NCBI RefSeq assembly: GCF_014635025.1
Contig: NZ_BMCE01000002.1
Location: 868,001-932,000 of the forward strand
Direction: 5' to 3'
Length of the DNA: 64,000 nucleotides
Source: Fictibacillus barbaricus
Lineage (GTDB): Bacteria; Bacillota; Bacilli; Bacillales; Fictibacillaceae
This document shows, in pieces, positions 41,177 through 49,142 of the stretch. Below the pieces are notes generated by a model. It saw only the letters and a list, made by a program, of their open reading frames with translations, did no database searches and was not told the origin of the DNA. How positions within the stretch are numbered: the first letter of the stretch is position 1; each line of letters starts with the position of its first letter. A program made the position numbers and the translations under genes.

Positions 41177-42571
41177 GATTTTGTACTTCTTCAGACGCCG
41201 AACAACTGTAGGCTGGCTAAGCCCTAAGTATTCAGCCATTTCATATGTAGATTTACATCTGCGAAAAGCCCGCAGGAGCCATCTTTTCTCGACTTCTTCC
41301 AAAGACTCCTGAAGTGATGATTTTAAAAATTTGTACTCGTTGATGTCCGTTGATATCTCTTCATGTTCTTTTTGAAAAAAAGGAAGATTTTCAACTGATA
41401 TCTTTTCTTGTTCAAGCGTTACTACTAACCGCTCTATAAGATTTTCAAGCTCTCTGACGTTTCCTGGCCAGTTATAGTTTAAAAATGCTTCAACTGCGGA
41501 GAAATGGAACACTTTAGATGACATATATTTTTTATTGAAGCTTTCTAAATAAAAATTCATCAATTGTAAAATGTCTTCTTTTCTTTCGCGCAATGGCGGA
41601 ACAGAAATTGGAATCACATTCAGCCTGTAAAATAGATCTTCCCGAAACGTACCCTGCTTGACCATGACTTCAAGATTGCGATTTGTTGCAGCTACGATTC
41701 TAAAGTCTACAGACCTGCTTTTATTTCCGCCCATTCTTGTTATTTTTTTCTCTTGAAGAACTTTTAACAGTTTTACTTGGATGGAAAGCGGGAGTTCACC
41801 TACTTCGTCTAAAAAGAGTGTGCCCTTATCCGCAAGTTCAATAAGCCCTATTTTTCCTTTGGTATTCGCACCAGTAAATGCACCTGCTTCATAGCCGAAC
41901 ATCTCTGACTCGAATAAACTGTGCGGAATAGCTCCACAGTTCACTTCAATAAGAGAGGCATCTTTTCGGCTGCTTCCTCTATGCAGAGCTCTCGCAAAAA
42001 TCGTTTTTCCTGTACCGGATTCTCCTTCTAGAACCACAGTTGCTTCACTTCTCGCTACCCGGTTCACGAGCTCCCAGACCCTTTTCATTTTTGGGCTCTT
42101 GATGACCACACCATTAAAGATCATGCTCTTATCACGCAGCTGCTCAATTTCAGTTTTATAGATTTTCATCTTTTGCTGCAGTTTTTCGTATTCACTTTTT
42201 AGTTCTTCAATTTCGGTCATATCATGGGAGAAGCTTATAACTCGTATGATTTTATTATCTTCGTCAAAAAGAGGAATACCGTGTGTCATAATGATTTTTC
42301 CTGTACCGGTTTTTTGCATAAAACGGACAGGCTCCTTTTTTTCAATAACACGGAGCGTTACCGATGGATTAAAGATCTTTTCTCTCTCTAGATCTTTAAC
42401 CGATTTCCCAACGAGATCCTCAGATGTGATGCCATACATTTCCTCGCTGTTCTTAACTGCCCTTAAAATTTTTCCCTCGCCATCGGTAACGATAATATTC
42501 TCACCAGAAGCGTTTATAATCCCTTCGATCTCAAGCTCTAATATATCCCGCCGATTCAACAATCTAATCAC
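41159..42571 (-). CDS. Sigma-54-dependent activator with PAS sensor
   Basis: 470 residues. A PAS domain at about 10-130 (NIIVTDGEGKILRAVKNSEEMYGI) and a short coiled coil. The AAA+ domain at about 155-395 has Walker A GESGTGKT, the sigma-54 contact loop GAFTGA, Walker B LFLDEVGE and the arginine-finger region FREDLFYRLN. The C-terminal HTH is STYEMAEYLGLSQPTVVRRLKKY. It resembles GabR of B. thuringiensis, which activates gab genes with SigL. It probably acts through the palindromes at 41111-41176 on the adjacent operon. Confidence 0.9.
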   Translation of the reverse strand: MIRLLNRRDILELEIEGIINASGENIIVTDGEGKILRAVKNSEEMYGITSEDLVGKSVKDLEREKIFNPSVTLRVIEKKEPVRFMQKTGTGKIIMTHGIPLFDEDNKIIRVISFSHDMTEIEELKSEYEKLQQKMKIYKTEIEQLRDKSMIFNGVVIKSPKMKRVWELVNRVARSEATVVLEGESGTGKTIFARALHRGSSRKDASLIEVNCGAIPHSLFESEMFGYEAGAFTGANTKGKIGLIELADKGTLFLDEVGELPLSIQVKLLKVLQEKKITRMGGNKSRSVDFRIVAATNRNLEVMVKQGTFREDLFYRLNVIPISVPPLRERKEDILQLMNFYLESFNKKYMSSKVFHFSAVEAFLNYNWPGNVRELENLIERLVVTLEQEKISVENLPFFQKEHEEISTDINEYKFLKSSLQESLEEVEKRWLLRAFRRCKSTYEMAEYLGLSQPTVVRRLKKYKIDSKTN

Positions 42572-42690
42572 TGCTCCTAAAGTATAAAAAATATTTCGAA
42601 TTATTATAACATTGGATTTTGAAGACGAGAAGGCTTTAAGAGGGATAACCTATTGGATTAAGTTTAAAAAGAAAAGCACACAAAAAAATG

Positions 42691-42704
42691 AGTGAGTACT
42701 CACT
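42691..42704. promoter_or_regulatory. TetR-type operator 1
   Basis: AGTGAGTACTCACT is a perfect 14-bp palindrome whose last base is the first of the -35 hexamer TTGACA (42704-42709). The -10 is TATGCT, 18 bp further. Together with operator 2 it brackets the ABC-exporter promoter. Confidence 0.75.
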
Positions 42705-42744
42705 TGACAAACTTTTGTCCACTGGCATATGCTGATAACAACAA

Positions 42745-42762
42745 AATGAGTGATTACTCATT
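42745..42762. promoter_or_regulatory. TetR-type operator 2
   Basis: AATGAGTGATTACTCATT is a 7+4+7 palindrome sharing the GAGTGA-TACTCA motif with operator 1. It lies downstream of the -10 and 37 bp before the ATPase start codon. Confidence 0.75.
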
Positions 42763-42799
42763 TCCTTCCCCTTTAATCCAACCTTTAAGGAGGTTTCTT

Positions 42800-43528
42800 A
42801 TGAATGCTGTTATTCAAGTATCCAATGTTTCTAAAAGTTTCGGATCCCATCATGTGTTAGAAGATATTTCGTTAACTGTTAAAAAAAATGAGATCTACGG
42901 GTTGCTCGGTCCTTCAGGTGCCGGGAAAACAACACTTGTAAAAATGATTGCAGGAATTGAAACACCCAGTGACGGCAAGATTAAAGTTCTCAACACACTC
43001 ATGCCAAATCTTCGAAATATGACACAAATCGGATTTATGGCTCAGTCTGACGCCCTTTACCTTGAATTGAGCGGCAATGAAAATTTAGAGTTCTTTGCAT
43101 CTATATATGGGTTAAAAGGAAAAAGACAAAGAGAACGGATCGAACATGCTGCATCACTTGTGAACTTGACTGATTTTCTAAAGAAACCTGTTCACCAATA
43201 TTCAGGCGGTATGAAAAGACGCCTGTCCTTAGCGGCTGCCCTTTTGCATGAGCCCGATATATTAATTCTGGATGAACCTACTGTCGGTATCGATCCCGTT
43301 CTTCGCCAGTCAATTTGGAAGGAACTTTACAAACTAAGTGATATGGGAACAACCATACTTGTGACCACGCACGTTATGGATGAAGCTGAAAAATGTGGTC
43401 AGCTTGGCATGCTTCGTGATGGGAGATTGATAGCTTCAGGCTCACCACAGCAGTTAAGAGAATCTACTTCAAGTACAACGATAGAAGAAGCATTCCTTTA
43501 TTACGGAGGTGCTCGACATGAGAATTAA
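42800..43528 (+). CDS. ABC exporter ATP-binding protein
   Basis: 242 residues. Walker A GPSGAGKTT, Q-loop GFMAQSD, signature YSGGMKRRLS, Walker B ILILDEPTVGID and the switch His in VTTHVMDEAEKCG. It is the ABC-2/DrrA-like type that powers drug or polyketide export. The ATG at 42800 has AAGGAGG nine bases upstream; a longer frame would include the operators. It overlaps the permease gene by 11 bp. Confidence 0.92.
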   Translation: MNAVIQVSNVSKSFGSHHVLEDISLTVKKNEIYGLLGPSGAGKTTLVKMIAGIETPSDGKIKVLNTLMPNLRNMTQIGFMAQSDALYLELSGNENLEFFASIYGLKGKRQRERIEHAASLVNLTDFLKKPVHQYSGGMKRRLSLAAALLHEPDILILDEPTVGIDPVLRQSIWKELYKLSDMGTTILVTTHVMDEAEKCGQLGMLRDGRLIASGSPQQLRESTSSTTIEEAFLYYGGARHEN

Positions 43529-44555
43529 AGCACTTGTAAAACGGATCATCCGCCAGTTCATACGTGATAAGCGAACACTTGCAATGATGTTTATCGCACC
43601 ATTACTCATCCTGACGCTCGTTAATCTTGTTTTTTCAGGAAACGATTACGAACCAAAAATTGCAGTTGTAAGTGACCAGGCAACGCTGAGTGAAAAACTT
43701 GAGGAAACAGATGAAGCGTTTACTTCTTACAAATCCAGCACGAAAGCTTTTAATGATTTAGAAACCAAAAAGCTGGACGCTATAATCGAAATAGATCCGC
43801 CTTCAATAAAAATTACACTTGAAGGAAGCAATCCAACGGCGAATAAAGCGGTTATGATGACCGTTGAACAAGCTCTTAAGTCTATGAATCCTCAAGAAAG
43901 TCAGCAAAAAGAAGTGGAGCCAGAAGTGAATTATCTGCACGGTTCCACGGACATGGAAACGTTTGATTACATCGGTCCCTTTCTAATCGGATTCTTTATT
44001 TTCTTTTTTGTATTCTTAATCGCTGGTGTTTCGTTCCTGCGAGAAAGAACAACTGGAACATTGGAAAGGCTGCTTGCAACACCATTACGTAGGTGGGAGA
44101 TGGTTGCCGGCTACGTATTAGGTTTTGGAATCTTTACAGTTATTCAATCTGCGATCATCGTCATGTTCGCAATCTTTATACTTGATATCATGATGGCTGG
44201 GTCCATTTGGTACGTGATTCTTATCACACTAATGCTTGCATTCACTGCACTTTCGCTCGGCACTTTGTTATCGGCTTTTGCAAAAAACGAGCTTCAGATG
44301 ATCCAGTTCATTCCACTCGTTGTAGTACCTCAAGTATTTTTTTCCGGTTTGTTTAATATTGAAACAATGGCAGAATGGCTGCAGCCCTTAAGTTATATCA
44401 TGCCCCTGACATATGGCGGTGAAGCGATGCGAGATGTAATGATACGTGGTGGCGGCTGGCCACAAATTTATGATGAAGTTCTCGTTCTAGCTGGGTTTTC
44501 ATTATTGTTTATGACCCTAAACGTACTTGCCCTAAAAAAACATCGCAAATTATAA
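43518..44555 (+). CDS. ABC-2 type exporter permease
   Basis: 345 residues. One N-terminal helix, an extracytoplasmic domain (about 35-150) and five or six C-terminal helices with FLRERTTGTLERLLATPLRRWEMVAGYVLG, the ABC-2 permease signature. It pairs with the upstream ATPase in a heterodimeric exporter. The ATG at 43518 has GGAGG eight bases upstream. The substrate is unknown; TetR control suggests a toxic or antibiotic compound. Confidence 0.9.
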   Translation: MRIKALVKRIIRQFIRDKRTLAMMFIAPLLILTLVNLVFSGNDYEPKIAVVSDQATLSEKLEETDEAFTSYKSSTKAFNDLETKKLDAIIEIDPPSIKITLEGSNPTANKAVMMTVEQALKSMNPQESQQKEVEPEVNYLHGSTDMETFDYIGPFLIGFFIFFFVFLIAGVSFLRERTTGTLERLLATPLRRWEMVAGYVLGFGIFTVIQSAIIVMFAIFILDIMMAGSIWYVILITLMLAFTALSLGTLLSAFAKNELQMIQFIPLVVVPQVFFSGLFNIETMAEWLQPLSYIMPLTYGGEAMRDVMIRGGGWPQIYDEVLVLAGFSLLFMTLNVLALKKHRKL

Positions 44556-44560
44556 TGAGT

Positions 44561-44589
44561 TTGTCCGACGATTGAATTGTGTCTATAAT
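44561..44589 (+). promoter_or_regulatory. Putative sigma-A promoter of the tetR gene
   Basis: TTGTCC, 17 bp, TATAAT, 33 bp before the start codon of the regulator. It could transcribe the regulator apart from the exporter operon. Confidence 0.55.
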
Positions 44590-44622
44590 GAAAGGAAATG
44601 TATGTTTTAAAGGAGAAGACTC

Positions 44623-45276
44623 ATGTCCGATTCAGAATGGATTACAGAATTAATTAACGATACCGATACAACCATGAGTGAAAAGCAGCGCAAGATTCTA
44701 GAAGCTGCGATCGATACCTTCTCGGAAAAAGGATATGCCGGTTCTTCCACAAGTGAGATCGCAAAAAAAGCTGGTGTTGCTGAAGGGACGATTTTCCGCC
44801 ATTATAAAACGAAAAAGGATCTGTTGCTATCAATCGTTACTCCGACGATAGCAAGGTTTGCAGCTCCTTTCTTTATTAAAACCTTTACAAAAGAAGTGTT
44901 TGAAAACGAGTATGAACATTATGAGGATTTCTTAAGAGTTATTGCAAAGAACCGACTGGAGTTTGTCCGGAAACATTTTCCTATCTTAAAGATTTTCATT
45001 CAAGAAATTGCTTTTCACGATGAACTTCGGGAACCCTTTCAACAACTTTTTACAGAGCACGTCTACCAGAAGTTTAAGAAGATCATCGAACATTTTCAGG
45101 AAAAGGGCGAGATCATCGACCTTCCACCAGAAACGATTATGCGGATGTCAGCATCAAGCATCATCGGTTATATCCTGCCACGTTTTCTTCTCTTTCCTGA
45201 GAAGGAATGGGATGATGACAAAGAGATTGACCAGCTTGTAGAATTCATTTTATATGGATTAAGCGGCAAACGCTGA
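44623..45276 (+). CDS. TetR/AcrR-family repressor
   Basis: 217 residues. The N-terminal HTH is visible at about 18-65: KQRKILEAAIDTFSEKGYAGSSTSEIAKKAGVAEGTIFRHYKTKKDLLLS. The C-terminal ligand-binding domain is all helical. It lies 67 bp after the exporter permease on the same strand, and probably represses the exporter through the two palindromes at 42691-42762. It has its own promoter-like sequence and a terminator. Confidence 0.9.
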   Translation: MSDSEWITELINDTDTTMSEKQRKILEAAIDTFSEKGYAGSSTSEIAKKAGVAEGTIFRHYKTKKDLLLSIVTPTIARFAAPFFIKTFTKEVFENEYEHYEDFLRVIAKNRLEFVRKHFPILKIFIQEIAFHDELREPFQQLFTEHVYQKFKKIIEHFQEKGEIIDLPPETIMRMSASSIIGYILPRFLLFPEKEWDDDKEIDQLVEFILYGLSGKR

Positions 45277-45285
45277 ATAATAGGA

Positions 45286-45320
45286 AAAACCCGTCCTCAA
45301 TAAGAGTGGCGGTTTTTTTG
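45286..45320. terminator. Bidirectional terminator
   Basis: AACCCGTCCTC pairs imperfectly with GAGTGGCGGTT around AATAA, flanked by A and T runs, between tetR and the convergent small-peptide gene. Confidence 0.7.
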
Positions 45321-45325
45321 TTACC

Positions 45326-45469
45326 CTACTCAACGAATTTAGGGCTTACAGGTGTAAAGTGAGATAGGTTGGTAAAGATAGCTGAGGTTGTGGGAGACAA
45401 TCCTTTTGAAGAATGGCCAAGAAATAAATATACGCCGCATATCAGGATAAGAACAATCCCTTTTTTCAT
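45326..45469 (-). CDS. Small exported peptide precursor, 47 residues
   Basis: MKKGIVLILICGVYLFLG, then HSSKGLSPTTSAIFTN and LSHFTPVSPKFVE. The ATG follows a very strong GAGGAGGTGA. It has two Lys, a hydrophobic core of about 14 residues and a Ser/Thr/Pro-rich tail: the shape of a signal peptide plus a short mature peptide, as in Phr-type pheromone precursors. No Rap gene is adjacent. It has its own terminator. The function is unknown. Confidence 0.6.
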   Translation of the reverse strand: MKKGIVLILICGVYLFLGHSSKGLSPTTSAIFTNLSHFTPVSPKFVE

Positions 45470-45499
45470 ACACTCACCTCCTCAACTCTTTTTGAGTAA

Positions 45500-45530
45500 A
45501 AGAAAAACCAGTGAGAAGATCTCATTGGTT
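45500..45530 (-). terminator. Terminator after the VOC operon
   Basis: AACCAGTGAGA (45506-45516) pairs with TCTCATTGGTT (45520-45530); TTTTTCTTTT follows on the reverse strand. Confidence 0.75.
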
Positions 45531-45571
45531 ACCATTTATCGTGTTATGAAATTTCCCGCTTTGTTCCAACC

Positions 45572-45859
45572 TCAAGCCTGGTTTTTCTTTTGAAGCGGTT
45601 TAAATGTTCTTTTTTCTTTAAGCAAGATAACAAATAAACAAACCGCCAGCAGCAAAAAAATGGTTCCTGAACCTAAAAAGCCGTTTGCATAGGAGATGAT
45701 ATCTGCTGCCTCCACTTTCTCGTTAATTTCCATCCCAAGAAAATAAACGCCGATCCCGTTACCATCTACTTCTACCAAACCTATTGATCTTAAATGCAGA
45801 CCTTTTGTCAACAATAGGACACCTAATACCGAGAAGAAGATGCCGGTCACCCATCTCAT
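45572..45859 (-). CDS. Small two-helix membrane protein, 95 residues
   Basis: Not recognised. An N-terminal helix (WVTGIFFSVLGVLLLTKGL), a loop with DGNGIGVYFLGMEINEKV and a second helix (GTIFLLLAVCLFVILL), then a basic tail. Its ATG overlaps the stop of the VOC gene by four bases, so the two are coupled. Confidence 0.6.
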   Translation of the reverse strand: MRWVTGIFFSVLGVLLLTKGLHLRSIGLVEVDGNGIGVYFLGMEINEKVEAADIISYANGFLGSGTIFLLLAVCLFVILLKEKRTFKPLQKKNQA

Positions 45860-46296
45860 TTCTTAACCTCTGCTTCATGTAGTGTTTGCATTTTCTTATA
45901 CGCTGGACTCAATTCACTCCAAACATCAAAAGTATTACCATCTGGATCAGAAAAAACAAAATTTTCACCTGTGTGACCTCGATCTTCAATTTCACCCGTT
46001 TGAATCCCATAACCTCTAAATTCTTCATGAATCATATAGAGTGATTCGATTCCGTCTACTTCAAATGTTAAACTGAAACGCTTCGTACCTCTATGATCTA
46101 CGAAATTAGCATTCTCGTTTTCTTGTGACTTTACGAGGAAAAAACTTTGGTTAGCCAGGTCAAGAATCGCTTTATCATCGTCCTGATAGTTGATGGTTGC
46201 ACCGAGTTTTTCAGCATACCACTTAGCTGATTGATCAACACACTGAACAGGCACATATGTTGTGCCTACACGAACTAGTTTTCCTTTCAATTTCAT
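45856..46296 (-). CDS. VOC-family (glyoxalase/dioxygenase-like) protein
   Basis: 146 residues with the two beta-alpha-beta-beta-beta modules of the vicinal oxygen chelate fold: VPVQCVDQSAKWYAEKLGATI and FSDPDGNTFDVWSEL with the C-terminal metal-ligand region. The substrate is unknown. An ATG with AGGAGGAAT upstream starts it; the membrane protein gene follows in the same operon. Confidence 0.82.
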   Translation of the reverse strand: MKLKGKLVRVGTTYVPVQCVDQSAKWYAEKLGATINYQDDDKAILDLANQSFFLVKSQENENANFVDHRGTKRFSLTFEVDGIESLYMIHEEFRGYGIQTGEIEDRGHTGENFVFSDPDGNTFDVWSELSPAYKKMQTLHEAEVKK

Positions 46297-46490
46297 TCCT
46301 CCTCATAGTGTAAAATAAATGACATAGCTTAATAACAGCCCTACCATAGTCCCAAGATCATACTTTTATTTCCTTCTATATAATATTTCGTTTTTTTGGC
46401 AAAAATCCTTCCAAGAAGCAAAGTAACTGTAATCTTAACCGTGCGGATCTCATTAATCTGACCACTTTCCAAATTAATCTGTCCAATAGA

Positions 46491-46525
46491 AAAAAGACAC
46501 CAAAAGCTCTTAAACTTTTGATGTC
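46491..46525 (-). terminator. Terminator after the acyl-CoA dehydrogenase
   Basis: GACACCAAAAG (46496-46506) pairs with CTTTTGATGTC (46515-46525) with one wobble; TTTTTTC follows on the reverse strand. Confidence 0.8.
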
Positions 46526-46534
46526 CTTCCTCTA

Positions 46535-47692
46535 CTATTCCAAAGCTCTATTCGCGAGCGAACTGATTACGATATCATCCATCGGAGGATTATGAAGACC
46601 TGCACGCACATCACGGTAATGACGCTGCAAAGGACTCGACATCGCTAAGCTTCTAGCTCCAACGATCCGCATCGCAAGATCTACTACTTTTGAAGCAGCG
46701 TTGGTCGCCACATGTTTTACGGCCATTAAGGAAGGTCCCATTTCCATTCGTGCGCCAGGTTCGTTCACCCATCTTGCAGCAACGGAATACATAAGCTCTC
46801 TTGCTTTGAACAGTTCTAACTCCATTTCACCGATCTTGCGCTGCACTTCTGGAACTTCCCCTATTGGTCCAGGAAGACTGTTCGGTCTATACGTTTTCGC
46901 AAAATGGACGGCTTCGTTCCGGGCAGCAACGGCTACACCAATGTAACAAGCAGGAATGTGAAGCAGCCAAGCTTTTGGCAGTTCACTTTTTCCACGGTCC
47001 TCTTCAACTAGCGCGCTTTCATTTACTTTTACATCCTTCAGCACAAGATCATCACTCCGCGTTCCACGCATAGCCACTGTGTCCCATGTTTCTTCAACGG
47101 TTACACCCTTTGCATGCATAGGGATCAAAAAGTTTCCTTTCTTTCCAGTATCCCCTACTTGTGCCGAAACAATTGCATAGTCAAGTGCCGGAGCCATGGA
47201 TGTAAAGGTTTTTGTACCATTGATCACCCAATGGTCACCTTCTTTAACCGCTTTTGTTTGGGGCATCCCTCCCCGTGTTGGGCTGCCTGTTGCGGGTTCT
47301 GTTGCAGCACGATTAATGAGAGCTTGATCTTGAACCACTTTTTCACACAATGTTCTCAACATATCTTCATTCCACGTTCTCTCTTCAGCCAACTCCAGAA
47401 AACAGCCAAGGTGCCAGCCAAGACTTAATGCTGTGGCTGCATCGCCTGCAGCAATTCTTTCTTGTAATAGAACAAACTCGTACAAACTTAATCCTTCACC
47501 GCCAAACTCTTTAGGAATAGTTAAAGAGAGATAACCTGCATTTTTTAATTCATCTACATTTTCAAATGGAAATCTGCCTTCTTGGTCATATGTGTCTGCA
47601 CGTTCAGCAAACTTAACTGCAAGAGCATCAATGACTTCAAACCACTTTTGCTGTTCTTTATTTTTTATATAGTGATCGTATAAATAATTCAC
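46535..47692 (-). CDS. Acyl-CoA dehydrogenase (YdbM-like)
   Basis: 385 residues of the acyl-CoA dehydrogenase family: the N-terminal helical domain with LTIPKEFGGEGLSLYEFVLLQERIA, the FAD-binding middle domain with ATEPATGSPTRGGMPQTKA and KTFTSMAPALDYAIVSA, and the C-terminal helical domain with VKHVATNAASKVVDLAMRIVGARSL. It looks like B. subtilis YdbM. It should oxidise an acyl-CoA with FAD; the chain type is not clear. Monocistronic. Confidence 0.85.
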   Translation of the reverse strand: MNYLYDHYIKNKEQQKWFEVIDALAVKFAERADTYDQEGRFPFENVDELKNAGYLSLTIPKEFGGEGLSLYEFVLLQERIAAGDAATALSLGWHLGCFLELAEERTWNEDMLRTLCEKVVQDQALINRAATEPATGSPTRGGMPQTKAVKEGDHWVINGTKTFTSMAPALDYAIVSAQVGDTGKKGNFLIPMHAKGVTVEETWDTVAMRGTRSDDLVLKDVKVNESALVEEDRGKSELPKAWLLHIPACYIGVAVAARNEAVHFAKTYRPNSLPGPIGEVPEVQRKIGEMELELFKARELMYSVAARWVNEPGARMEMGPSLMAVKHVATNAASKVVDLAMRIVGARSLAMSSPLQRHYRDVRAGLHNPPMDDIVISSLANRALE

Positions 47693-48020
47693 TAAACGAC
47701 AATCCCTTCCTTACATATCAGAACACTATGGATTTAAAGTATAGTGTATGCCTTTTATATAAAAAACGGCAAGGTATTAGTCCCATAATTCCCCTTTGAC
47801 TTATTCCTGACACATTCAATTTCCATGGTGTTATCATACGAAGGCTTATTTTATTTGGGCTCGTTGCATCATTTTTCACTTTTAAAAATTCTTTTCACTT
47901 TTTTAATATTTTTTTCTACTGACATAGTGCTGACATTTTCGATGGTTACATTATATGTACAAGGTTCGAACCTTACAGCAGCCTTAAACAAAACTATGCA
48001 TTTAGGAGGAAAACATTATT

Positions 48021-49070
48021 ATGAAGAAATCAGTGATCGGGTTTACCCTTGCAGGAGCATTATTAGTAGGAGGATACGCTACAACGTCTCTTGCAGCAGA
48101 CAATGATAAGTCGGGTTCAACAGAATTCTCACCGGAAAAAAGGGTAATGAAAATGAAAGGCTATGACCATTTCGGAGGTTTCTTTAAAGGAAATTCTGAA
48201 GATCTGCTAGAGAAAGCAAAGAAGCTTGGTATCAACACGAAAGACAAAGATGCTGAAACACTAATGAAGGAAATACGTGATGTACAGATTAAAAAAGAAG
48301 CCAAAGAGTTGGGTATTAAGACGTCTGGCAAAGATATCGAAACATTGGCAGAAGAAGTACAGCTGGCAAAGCTGCAGGAGAAAGCGAAGGATCTAGGAAT
48401 CTCAACAAAAGATAAAGATGCTGCCGAATTACACGAAGCGATTCACTTAGCTCAGCTGAAAAAAGAAGCGAAGAAACTCGGTATTTCAACTGATGGCAAA
48501 GATGCAGAAACGTTAAGGCAAGACATCCATCTAACGTCACTCAATAAAAAAGCTAAAGAACTTGGCATCTCAACAGATGGAAAAGACATTCAAACCCTGC
48601 AGCAGGAAGTGATGGCAGCATCCATAAAGAAAGAAGCCAAAGAGTTAGGTATTACGGTGGACGGGAAGGAAATCAGAGAACTTGCTCATGAAGTAACTTC
48701 TGCCCACGTCAAAGCAGAAGCAAAAAAATTAAATATCACGATTGACGGTAAAGCGATCCCTGAAATTGCGTTTGAGGTCCAAGAGAAAAAGGTTCAAAAC
48801 TTGGCAAAGCAACTGGGAATTTCAACTAAGGATAAAACAACAAAAGAATTAATTCAAGCCATTCAAGAGAAAGATGCCGATAAGCTTAAAGAATTGAAAG
48901 ACGATGACTTTTTCCTTCCATTCGGAAAAGGAGTATTTGGCCCTGGAGGTCATCATGGCGGAGTCAGACACTTTGAAGGTGGAAAGCCATTTGGAGGAGC
49001 TTCATCTGGTGCTGAGATCAAGCTGAAAATGCATGAAGAAAATCCAGTGGAAACACGAAACGAAATTTAA
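48021..49070 (+). CDS. Secreted protein with eight exact 28-residue repeats
   Basis: 349 residues, not recognised. A signal peptide ends near ALA at 24-26. Residues about 62-285 are eight tandem repeats of exactly 28 residues: the LGI/LNI triplet starts at 69, 97, 125, 153, 181, 209, 237 and 265. Each repeat reads roughly KKEAKELGISTDGKDIETL, then a second helix, giving helix-loop-helix units reminiscent of SAP or Rho-N modules. The tail (300-330) is Gly/His/Phe rich (FGPGGHHGGVRHFEGG) and may bind metal. No LPXTG is present. A strong AGGAGG precedes the ATG and a terminator follows. Confidence 0.8.
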   Translation: MKKSVIGFTLAGALLVGGYATTSLAADNDKSGSTEFSPEKRVMKMKGYDHFGGFFKGNSEDLLEKAKKLGINTKDKDAETLMKEIRDVQIKKEAKELGIKTSGKDIETLAEEVQLAKLQEKAKDLGISTKDKDAAELHEAIHLAQLKKEAKKLGISTDGKDAETLRQDIHLTSLNKKAKELGISTDGKDIQTLQQEVMAASIKKEAKELGITVDGKEIRELAHEVTSAHVKAEAKKLNITIDGKAIPEIAFEVQEKKVQNLAKQLGISTKDKTTKELIQAIQEKDADKLKELKDDDFFLPFGKGVFGPGGHHGGVRHFEGGKPFGGASSGAEIKLKMHEENPVETRNEI

Positions 49071-49082
49071 GCTTTGAAAGAG

Positions 49083-49110
49083 TCCCCAGTCTATAAAACT
49101 GGGGATTTTT
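49083..49110 (+). terminator. Terminator between the repeat protein and the response regulator
   Basis: TCCCCAGT pairs with ACTGGGGA (49098-49105) around CTATAAA, then TTTTT. Only about 33 bp remain before the regulator start, so read-through may link them. Confidence 0.8.
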
Positions 49111-49142
49111 CAAGTATAGTAAGGGTAACAGGAGGGGCGGCC

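Noticed and set aside
45369-45593. Forward-strand frame between the tetR gene and the VOC operon
   Set aside because: It is antisense to the small exported peptide with a far better ribosome-binding site and crosses a terminator hairpin.
47870-47900. TTCACTTTT repeats as a third 21-bp phased locus
   Set aside because: The two TCACs are 19 bp apart, and only two copies exist in a T-rich stretch.
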